Origin: Phoronis australis
Lineage: Eukaryota; Phoronida; Phoronidae
Direction: 5' to 3'
Length of the DNA: 64,000 nt
Assembly: GCA_002633005.1 (NCBI GenBank)
Contig: NMRA01000302.1
Location: 257,760 to 321,759 of the forward strand
Below the pieces are notes generated by a model, which searched no databases, was not told the DNA's origin, and worked only from the letters and a program-made list of their open reading frames with translations. Shown here piece after piece: positions 46,480 through 57,200 of this stretch (position 1 is its first letter; every line of letters begins with the position of its first letter). Both the position numbers and the translations under genes were made by a program.

Positions 46480-49085
46480 GCCATTCCAGACTCGCGAGCT
46501 TTCATTCGAAGATTCTGCGATGCTCTGACCAGGGCCCATAAACCCCACCATCACATATCAGTGTCTAACGGCATGAAGGTGACATGCCGTTCTGGTTGTT
46601 GTTTCTGGACTCATTCAATGGGGTCACATTCTTCCCTGAGTCAGAATGGACCACAAACGACGTTCTCTCTCTGTACACTGACAGCGTAGGTGCACTAAAC
46701 TTAGGAACTGGGGCCATCTTCAACAGTGGCCATTCTACCCCTGGCCAACCGACTGAACTGCCCTCATGGCGGATATGAAATTCTTAGAATTGTTTCCCGT
46801 GGTCTTAGCATCTTGTATCTGGGGGTCTTCCTTCTCCAATAAGAAAATCATCTTATGTATAGACAATGAAGTTTTGGTCTACGTCATGAACCGTCAATCG
46901 TCGAAATCTAATTCCATGCAACTCATTCGGCCCCTGTTGTTACTAGCCCTACAGTACGTCAAAATGTTTCCTTAAGACTCAAACACGTGAGAGGTGTTGA
47001 TAATACTGTTGCTGATATTATCTCTCGCAAATAGGTGGAAAGATGTCGCACGTTAGCACCAGAGGCAATACCCACCAAGTTCTACAATTGGTCCCCACGA
47101 TGAGGCAGCTAGACTAATTCAAGCATCCATCTCCAACAACACCCATAAAGTGCATGACCGAGGCCTCCAGCCATTTGATTCGTTTAGACAACAGCATAAC
47201 CTGTCACTGTGCTGACCCCCTAGAATTGGTCATTTGTTAATTCGTACATGTTTCCCTGTGGTTTTGTGGTTCGTACCGTCGAGTTATACCTGGCAGGAGT
47301 GCACTTTAAATGCATGGTCACCCAGATGTTACCACCAACTTCATCGTGTCCAAGACACTGGAGGGCCTACGACGTTTTGCGAAAACTGATGACACAAGAC
47401 TACCGAGTACTCCCGAGATACATGTACTGTACCGGTTGGTCAACAGTCTCCATCTAGTCTGCTCCTCTACATATGAGACGCAGCTTTTCAAGATAGCTGA
47501 TGTTTTGGCGTTTTTTTTTCCAAATATTAGATTTGGTTGGCTCAAACAATGGAGGTCTTCAACAGGGTCTACGTTAAAATCACACCATCCAAGACCAACC
47601 AGCGTGGCAAAACATCGACACTCGTTCTACATCTCTTTTCGCACCACCCACTTACTGTATATGCCCGGTGGACAACATGCTTTAATTTCACAAACTCAGA
47701 CCACCAAGCGCTCACCAGCTCCTCTGTCATTTTGGAGCAAATCCCCTCACTTGCTATCGGTTTAGCGCTATCCTGCAATTGGCAATGATGGAACACGGCA
47801 GATACCGGTCACATTCATTCCACATCGATGCTGCCACAGCGGCACGCACAGCTGGCTGGACACCAGAACAAAACACACTCACACGCATATAGAACGTATG
47901 GTCGTAGTAATTCCGAAAAAATATTTGTCCACAATGTGGACTGTTATTTTTTTAAAGAAAGTTTCAACTTAAGTCTTTCAATGGCTTATACCGCTTGGAT
48001 TTTGGGATCGTCGAGCATCAAACGGGTTTGTTCATGCCAGGACAAGCCCCGGTGGCACGAACTTGGGGTTCAAATCAGTGGGGATACGGAGCATCTTTTG
48101 GCAAAGCTTCGACGGGTTCAAGTGGAATCAGTTCATCCCCAAACTGTGGACGATGAACCGACTTGAAGACCATCATCCTGTACTGCTCTGGCAACGACAT
48201 TGGTCACACCAAAATACATGAGCTACCCACCACTCTCAAAGCAGATATTTCCAGAATCCACACCAAATTTCCACACAGCACGCTTGTTTGGTCCACAATA
48301 CTACCACGGTTACAATGGAAAAGGGTACCATGGAAGTCATGAACTCTGCCAGGGCCAGCATCGACTCCATGGCGGCTAAGACTGTTCTCACTCATTCTGG
48401 GTGCTACATCAGGAACCCTGACATTACGAAGGACGCCAGGTGGTTGTTCTATCCAGATGGAGTCCACCTGTCCCCGTTAGGAAACGATATTTTTCTCAAT
48501 GCTATAAAGGATGCCTTAGCGCAATTAACTGCTGACTGACTTCGGGTGTATGATCAATACATCTATCAGTTATGCTTAGGTAAAGTCTCTAGATGGTAGT
48601 TTGTTTGGGTATATCACCATATCATCTTTTATTATACTGACTACACTTCCCCCCATCCCATCCCCTGCCAATCCTATTCGTCTTTTGAGTACCATGATCA
48701 CGTCCCCCCACGTCGGTTGTGGCGGTGGACAGGATTGTTCATCCATGAACAACCCTGCCCCTGTGGCACATAGTGAGCCACAACGCCACGTTCCTTACAA
48801 TATCTTTTTATCACTCCGGCTGGTCTGCTCACTCAGCTTGTCCGGAACTTGCTTTGCAGGTTGTTATATCCCAGTTGGTTGTTTGGTGTAAGTATTTGGT
48901 ACTTTATATGATATTTAACCATTTAGCAGTTTGTACCCATTTGGTACTTGTTGTTGAATTTGCCGGTTTGCTCGACCCACTTGGTAGGCAATCGGACAAT
49001 ACCCATCTGGGATTAAGTACCCATTTGGTAGGCTATGCTAACCTGTGCCACTTAGTATCCGATACTCAATTACACATTGACTTAG
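46480..49085 (+). mobile_element. DIRS/Ngaro-like tyrosine-recombinase retroelement with SGNH hydrolase
   Basis: Broken frames in order: end of RT and RNase H (46480-47060; H-H-H-I-S, L-Y-T-D-S-V-G-A-L, C-I-D-N-E), tyrosine recombinase (about 47240-47890; the H-x-x-R block is degraded at 47815), a GDSL/SGNH-type hydrolase (47985-48540; G-S-S near the start and D-G-V-H-L-S-P-L-G-N near the end), then 3' non-coding repeats. The 5' part with gag and most RT is missing. A hydrolase-like domain is known from Ngaro-type elements. Confidence 0.82.
47985..48540 (+). pseudogene. SGNH-hydrolase domain of YR element
   Basis: A frame-broken hydrolase: W-I-L-G-S-S about 47998, the G-N-D-I-G-H block about 48195, and the D-G-V-H catalytic block at 48456-48467. 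The last 83 codons (48288-48539) are still open. Confidence 0.72.
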
Positions 49086-49087
49086 AC

Positions 49088-49775
49088 TTATGATTTTGTT
49101 ATTGTTCGATTCCTCGTAATGTTATCTCTTCAAATATACACAGAAATTTCTCCTACCCCGTTCCCTTAGTATTTTATCGTGAAATTTCTTCTAGCACTAT
49201 TTCCTGCTACGCGGTAGTAATACCGCCATGTTGAATGGAAGGAGTCGCCTGTGGGTCAAAAACTGAACTAATCTACAGACTTACAGATCGTCGCTTTTCA
49301 TAAGTTCAAGTTGACCGAGACCCGTCAATCCGATGGCCGAGTTACAGAACCAAGGATTCGAATTCGATCCTATGGTGACCCTGATATACGCATCTGCTAG
49401 CAAGAATTCGCCAAAACAGCGGAGGTTGTTTTTGAGGTCCAAATGTGTGAAAAGAGTATCACTTCAGATATTTTCGTGGAAAAATAGTCAAATGGTCACA
49501 ATTCTAAAAAAATGGAAAAGGTAAAATACTTCTACTTGTTTATCAATATTATGTCAGGCAAACACCATTCAGAATCAATGATGCTGTTTCATTCATTAAC
49601 AGTAGGTGTCGCTGTAATCTTGAGTTGAGCTAACATGGCGGTGTCCACCGGGAAATAGTGCCAACTGAAATTCGACGATAAAATATGGAGGAAACGTGGT
49701 AGGGGATCAATTCATATATTTTTGGAAAGATGATGGTGCGAGGAATCGAACGATACCAAAATCATATATCTAAGT
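49088..49775. mobile_element. Foldback element with ~170-base diverged TIRs
   Basis: 49088-49260 and 49610-49775 are inverted copies sharing CGATTCCTCG, ATTTTATCGT, GCACTATTTCC and ACCGCCATGTT. The interior has a short ORF of unknown meaning. It abuts the end of the YR element. Confidence 0.72.
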
Positions 49776-50340
49776 TATTGTCGTCATACTGTAAACAATT
49801 ACCCTGACATCTTACCAGCAGTTTCTGTTTTTTCATCGTCACTCAGGTTCCATTTTCTTTAAAAAATGAAGTAATTTTTCTTCATTACACAGTGAAGCAG
49901 ACGACGGAAACGGAGTCGTAGTGCGCAGCGCCACTGTCGGTCGCCTGGGATATCGCGGGAGAGCTTATACTTAGCCATAGTTCCGTTACGAATGCGCCGT
50001 GTTCCGAATTTGACAATTGAAATTGGATCTGAGCCCCTCCCCCCCCACCAAACACTAAAACTGCACACATTTAAATCTTGTTTCATCCGTATAATTTTAA
50101 TTACCGGGGTTAATTAATAAACTCAACATTTCCCTACGCTCTTGCTGTTTTATTTTTTGCGGCAGCCAAGGGGGGGCCAGGCCCCCTGCCCCCCCCCCCC
50201 CCCTAAATCCGGCTATGCGTACAAGACTCAAATTTTGAGAAAAGCACTGCGTCTACGCCATGTATGCCCCCCCCCCCCTCTAGGGACGGGTAAACTAGTC
50301 CTTCTTCTGTTTGTTTCTCCTGTAAACAGTAGTATCATAC
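49776..50340. other. Intergenic, with C-runs
   Basis: Two long C homopolymers (50190-50203, 50268-50279) and a short polypurine/CCCC context; no gene. Confidence 0.55.
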
Positions 50341-50969
50341 ATGTAAAATGAAAATTTTTAAATTGTTAGACAAGACAGGAGAACACTCCTTATCTTATTC
50401 TCAAGTTGCTAGACGAAGAACACGTTGTTAGTGTGACGCCAAAAGAACATTCCGTGGAATTCGCTTCCTTCCCCAACCACCAAACGCTCCCTAAACTCTA
50501 GAACAGAGCAGCTTCTCATCAAGATGGCAGCAAAACAGCGCATGCGCACAGTCTTCGTACTAAAAACTCTACCAAAATAATTTATTAACAACAATTTCGT
50601 TGAATACGAAAGTCATATCTTTGAAGAATTCAGACTGTGTACAGTACATTGTATATCTACCAAATTAGTTTAGTTTTGTATCATTCATGTCGGTGTTTGT
50701 TTTCTGGGAAATCAAATGTGCTCGTTTCTTTACACTTGAAATCAAGGAATCCCCATCGAAGAGAGAGGGAGCACATGGGCCCAGATAACTACAGGTAGTC
50801 TACTGCTCCATTTTTAGGGCACCTGAAATTTTCGCCTCGTTTGCAGCATTTATGGAATTCTGTGTGAAGGACGACATGCAGGAAAAACTTTCACAAGAAA
50901 TATTGACTTCAAAAGTCTTGCTCGATGAGTGTAGTAACACAAGAGGTCACTAAAGCAAATTGAAACTGT

Positions 50970-50975
50970 TTTATT
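50970..50975 (-). terminator. S1 polyadenylation signal AATAAA
   Basis: 166 bases after the S1 stop, aligned with the R1 and G0 signals. Confidence 0.68.
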
Positions 50976-51140
50976 TAGTGTTACATGGTTTTGTTACGCA
51001 CTTTTTGTTCACTTGATTATAGTCAATGACCACACAACTTTTCTTGTATTAAGATTCGACAAGCTGTGAATGGTCAGTTTGGTGGTCAACGAACGTGGTT
51101 AAGGAGGTACTTGCGCTTGGTGATTTTAAGGAAATGTGCA

Positions 51141-51286
51141 TTAATGAGAAATTATCGCTGCCACAAAAATCAAAGCAACGATTGCTGGTCTGGTCATCTT
51201 TGCCTTGGACCCTGCGTTCTCTGTACTCGCGTCCATTTGTTGGAAGTGGGCGTAGGGTTCTACGACATCCTCTCCTTGAGTTTTCG
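51141..51286 (-). CDS. S1 exon 6: GPI-anchor signal
   Basis: 146 nt, acceptor TTTTCAG, TAA at 51141. N-A-G-S-K-A-K-M-T-R-P then hydrophobic A-I-V-A-L-I-F-V-A-A-I-I. Confidence 0.78.
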
Positions 51287-54200
51287 CTGAAAACAATTGA
51301 ACGAGACTTTCGTTTCTACAAAATGTTACAAATAAATGTTGTTCATGTCGATGAACACTAAATGTCATTTTTGCCTGACCGTGAGGCTACTGCGAACCAT
51401 GTTTCTGCCAAAAAGTCCAGCTCTTGATTTGTACTACTTCCCGTCGTAAAGCTAATCTGAGTCAGGGTGCTAATCATATTGATTTCTGGACTCGGCCGGG
51501 AAGCAATGACGATTCCGTATTGCTTTTGGCCACATTCAATCGTCGGCCACAGTATTGCCGTGCCTTTAGGAACACGAAGCTATATTCAAAATATGGCTTT
51601 TTCTCGGGGCCTCGTTTTTACCCTAGAGTTTCGCGTATTGGAACCCCCGCCTAAGTTTCGCACTTAATCTTAAAGTGAAGTCCTTTGCATAGGACCGTAC
51701 ATTAATTCATACTTAGGAGCAGCCGTTTCTTCTCAAAAAGTTGTCTTGCTTTTCATGAACAAATTTGTAGCTTACTGCCGCCCATTTAGGCCCATGAGCT
51801 TGCATCAGAAATGAAGTCTTTTTCCACGGCCTTACTTTACCGAAGTGGTTCCTATATTAGCGCATTCGCCAAACCGCACAGCAGCGTTGTTCATCAGACG
51901 CGCATAGACCTCATGGCGCGGCAATACGGTAAAACGACTGCTGAGTCAAGTCGATGTCAAATGGGCCTTGACTCGAGCTCAGCCCAGGACAAGATAGTGT
52001 TACGGACTCGGATCTGCACTGCTGACCTGTCTGGTGCATTTATACTCTTGAGCAGGGCGACTACAATGCATTGCAACAATCTACTCGGTTACATTATGAC
52101 ACATTTCGATGGCTGAATATTGAATATGCAAAAGTAAATATGAAGACTTGCTTCCTGTCGGAACCCATCAAATGAGAATGACATTCCCGTTTGAGGTCAG
52201 AAATCGCATTTAAGGGCCTGGTTGCTTTCTTCACAAACTCACAATAACGTCTCTTCATGACAACAGGGGGCGATGGGTTCTTCCTATCGTCCTTGGGTTT
52301 AGAAGGTGGAGGTGTCTTTATTTCGGGTGTCTCCACTACGCCCTGTCTAACACCCAACAAGGTTCCGCGCACTTTGAATCCGTAGCCTCCCTTTAAGTGT
52401 TGCTCGGCTACACATCTACAGGCAAAATATATCAATGATTAAAAGTTGAATAAATCACCGACCCAAAAAAGTGGATCAGAAGAAAAAAGCAAATCTGTGA
52501 CAAACAAAATGAAGAGCAAAATATTAGTTCACGGCAATGTTGATAGCGGGGAAGCTACATGTATGATGAAACGTGCAGGAACAGATATTTATTGCATCTC
52601 TGCTCTCTTGAATACTTTCTCATACACTCGCTCGCATTTTCTGTACAGTTTTCCAGCAACAGGTGTACAGTTAGGAAGTAAATCACCAATAGGCATGACA
52701 AACAAATGAAGTATTTTTCGAAAGCACGTGTCTCGTCATCAGTCTCGTATTGAAACGAACATGCTAGAAGCAAAATGAACAGTGAATTCAGGCAGATAAG
52801 CGTACGGACAGTAAGTGCGAATACCACACACGGTGGGAAGCCTACAACTCTGGGAGTGATTAACAGAACAGCCAGCGTGTTCTAAACCGCTGGGAGGCGC
52901 TCATTCATCAAAATGTTGTTATAACTGATCAGACTCCAAAATCGTCAAGAGAAATGTGTCATTTTCAGCATAAAAGCGACCCTTTACTGTTTCTTTCTTA
53001 GTCATTTTCCGAACAGTGATGTAAAAATGGTCTTTAGTGAACACATCCTGCAAATATATGGACAACTGTCGAGAAAGTAGGTATTCCGTGTGCTCAATAT
53101 AACGCTGCTCACGATAGTGAGGACGAAGACATGCACTGTACGCCAATATTGCAAATGAATTCTTAAAGAACGTTCTGTCTGCCCACTTGGGTCGCAATCG
53201 GGGTTGCTTTTCCTAACAGTGTTTGAAGACTTTATGTTCTGATAGTAAATAATGGCACCTAGTTTGCCACCTGGTTTGACGACTTATACATTGTCCCTTA
53301 CACGCTTCTTAACCACTCGTTCGTCACTAAGATATTCATTAAATATAAATGTACAGTTCTCATAGCACAATAGCGTCCACACAAAGACTTATCTTAGAGT
53401 AAGTTACTCTTAGAACGTACTGTTGCTACTAGGATTGAGGACTCTGAACGCTACTGGGCTATTTCTGAAACTTGCCGCACGTGACAACTCCACCATATGG
53501 AGTTGGAGTAACTTATTCTAGGGTAACCGCATTAGTGTAAGGTTTAGTGTCAATCCTAGAGAGAAAGGACCTAATGTGGTTATTAACAAATAATGACTTA
53601 ATAATAGCCATTTTTATTTTTTGTTTTTGTTTTTGTTAAATATGCTTGGCGTGGAATACTTTCTAATCATATGACCTGCTGCGCCCTCCTTAGGTAACTG
53701 GTCGAAACCGTAGAATAGAGGAGTTCGGGACAATTATTGTTCAGGCTTGCAAACGCCTTTCCCGGGTTTTAATATTTCTACTAGAAATGGAACTCGAAAT
53801 CATATTTGGTATTTTCTACTCTACCTTTTAGCAAACTCAAGTTAAGTGACTATTATTCTATGCTCGAGTACACAGTGACATACGTGGATAATTTTTAGTC
53901 ACTTGATAAAACCAAAATTAATACCAGCTGCGTTATTTGAAATTATGGGGCCATTATTTAGAGGCTACTGAATATTTTGCCCATTTTTTGGTTAAAAGGT
54001 GAAGTAGTTTTGAAGAAAATTTTTTTTTAATCTTTATCTAATCAATGAAATTCTCTATCAGAGGACAATCTTTGAATGTCCAAAGGGGGGCCCGTTAACT
54101 TTCACTGGAGTGCCAAAATTCAGTAAACTTTGCTCAATTTTGATCTTAGTCATTTTTTGTATGCTTCGGGTGCCAGTTTGCGTTTTGTTTGTAAAAATAA

Positions 54201-57200
54201 GACGCCAATAAGTGCAAAATTGGTGATTTTTGTATCAGAGGCACATCATGATTACTTAAATAAAATTTAAGCTATATCTGGAAGATTATCCCTAGAGTGA
54301 TTTTTTTATTTCTTTTGATTTTCTCGTGGAATGACCATTAACACTTCTTAAGAGAGGACACGTGACGTTAGAGTGTGGCAATAGGCTACGTCTTTCTAAA
54401 AAAATACAAAGCCATACCTATAATTGTTTCCTTGTGTGTACGTGGCTTCCTTGGATACAATCACTGTCCTATCTTCACGGAGGAGCTTGACATCGTGAAT
54501 AAGCTTAATGTTTTTAAAGTCGCGGTCCGTTTCATACAGGCTCACTGAGTTTGGCCCTGAAAAAAAACTGTCAGTCACTTGCATTGGCTGTGTTCCAGAA
54601 ACGCAAGAATCTCATGAAGCAAATCACTGTGGTCACTGGCTTCGCTTGTTACGCATAGAGTCGCTCGAATTTTCGGATGACTCATAACCATATAGCTATA
54701 AGAAAAATAAAGGTTCGACACTAAAACTTTGCGGAGCCGAGGCTCCCAACTTCCACTGTCCAAAATCCAAATGAAATCTGCGTGCACCTCCCTCAGCCTG
54801 GTATTGCATAAACATTCGAAGCCTTATCTTTACTTGATCCCATTAATTGTCCTCGAGAGTAGTGAATTGGCGATGGAATTTCCAAAACAATCTCAAAACT
54901 CAGAATTCAAGGACCTAACATAGAAAACATGGCGGATTTCAGTTGTTCTTCAACTAGTACGCCTGTCGTAAGTGAAACTTCAAGTTTGAGCAAGCAACCT
55001 ACATTTCAAATTCAATAATTCTAATGCAGAAGTTACACACACACACACACACATACTCACACACAAAGTAGATAAACAAACAAGTAAATAAATTAAACAT
55101 AAATATATATGTATGTGAGTGTGCGTGTGCGTGTGCGTGTGCGTGTGTCAAGTGTTCATTTTCTTACCTGCACTGAAGTCAGCCTGGCCATCCATAAAAT
55201 GGGCTTTACAGAAGATCGTCAATTGTTCACCGTTCTTTTTATTTTTCCAGCCCGGTGATGCTAACGTCGAAATGCTGGGTGTCCCTGAAATAAGTGCTCG
55301 TCTACTGAACCAAACCTCTAGAGACCAACCGAATAATATGTTTGATTATCCACACCACAACGACAATTGTGCTATCGACATGCTGAAGTTTGTCGGAGTT
55401 TATGACCCCTGTAAACTAAGATCGTCATTTCCAAGTCATATCTCGCACAAATTAAAATAATCTTTGTTACTGTTTTTTATTGATATTTTTGAACAATTTT
55501 TGTTTAATCTTCGCTTAAGTTAGGCAAACAGTCATCGAAAAAGACAAGTGGAAATGACTCTATTGAGGCACGTGTCCTAACAGCTTTGCCAATGCTCAAC
55601 CAACCTCTAAAAGGTACACTTTATGTCATAATATAGTCTGACAATATTTTTAGTTGTATTGTTTTGTTTTGTTATTCTGTTCGATTGGCATGACCCCTGA
55701 ATTAAGAACAGTGATGATGTAATTTGTTTACTATAAAATAGTGTAGAACTTTCTAGAAGACTGAGGTCAGAACAGTGATGATGTAATTTGTTTACTGCAG
55801 TATAGTGTGGAACTTTCTAAAAGACTTTAGCATGACAGTGATTAATGCAGTCTGGAATATTCTAGAGAATAGTATATGTTTGTAAAATGGATGGGTAGAT
55901 TCGGGAAAGTTCTAGAATGTGCTTGAAAGTTCCAGAACAATGCATTAGGCTATAAATACACAAGCACGTGTTTGTGATGGTGAGATCAAGTCAAAAGATC
56001 AAGTCAGTTCAAGAGGAGATCAAGTAAGTTCAAGAAAGTTAGTCAGGAGAAATACAGTTGAGTTGCAGTGAAGAGAATCAGCAATTACAACGATAGTCAA
56101 TAGAAAGCCAGCTATAGAGACAGCAGGTTATTGAATCGACGAGTGTAACAGTTGTTCATCACAAGTCGAGGCTTCGCAGCACTGGCTGGAGCATAACCAG
56201 ACATTACGTCGGACGTTTTGTTTGAGTAGGCTTGTGAACGTACGTTCGGGATTAACAAAGGATTAACTCGAACCAGTCTTCAGTCAATCGTTGCACCGAA
56301 AGCTATTAGCACCGGTCTGTAACAACCTGCGCCCACCCACAAACGGGGAAAAACGTTAAACTTAGTAACTAGAGCATTATTGGTTGAAAGCACTAATTAT
56401 TCTGTTTACTTTTCCGAAAAGGTTGAAATTAATGGTACACAGATTGAATTGAATTAAATGACAATTTAATTAAATTACAAATTTAACTAGGATATATGGG
56501 ATGGTGTCCCGCCTGGAGTTTCATAACAAAGAGCACTCTTAAAGGAAATTTGGAATTTATTTTGAAACATTTCGATAATTCATTACTCTATTTTCACAAA
56601 CATTTCTAATTATGGTCTGCACGTCACCTCTTTAATATTTTCACATTCATATGAACTTACTTTATCGAATAATTAATATAAATCACTTTAAAGTCGTTGT
56701 TCTGTTACATTTTACGTATATTTGAGTGAGATAGTTTTGCAAAAATTGTCTTCCTAAGAAATATGAGGGGAAGTGCTGAGTTGATACTGTAGCCCGCGAA
56801 ACTGTGCTGTAGATCATCAGTTGGGAACTCGTTGAAGAATTTTTATTGAACATCAAGCGGGAAGCGCGTTTACATTTTTATCCAAAACTTGCATCTGGAA
56901 CCAAAATATCGAATGAGGTATTATTTTATAAATATGGCAGAATGTAATTTAATTTAAAATGTCTAGCTTATGAAGGTTTTGTACTTCTGTAACTTTTGGG
57001 TTGGACATGTTGTGTGGTGGCTTAAAAACACGACTTCAATAAGAATACATGTATAGTTTTTGAATCACAAACATTTCAAGGGGTTTGAAGATTTTTATTG
57101 AACTAGAGTTTGTCTTCAATTTTGAAATTTGAGAGCTTGAAAAGCTTAGAGTTACGTTACACTTTCGTGTAGGCGTCAGAATTTTTTTTTTAAATAAGGG

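Noticed and set aside
52555-52827. Hydrophobic minus-strand ORF that might be a transmembrane exon
   Set aside because: It lies before the last Ig exon, has no phase-compatible sites, and is absent from R2.
52919-53197. Possible extra exon between S1 Ig exons, with TTTGCAG acceptor
   Set aside because: In the required phase it meets a stop, it has no good donor, no counterpart in R2, and it would split the Ig F strand.
55119-55460. Plus-strand ORF starting in the GT repeat
   Set aside because: Begins as a repeat translation and runs antisense over S1 exon 3.
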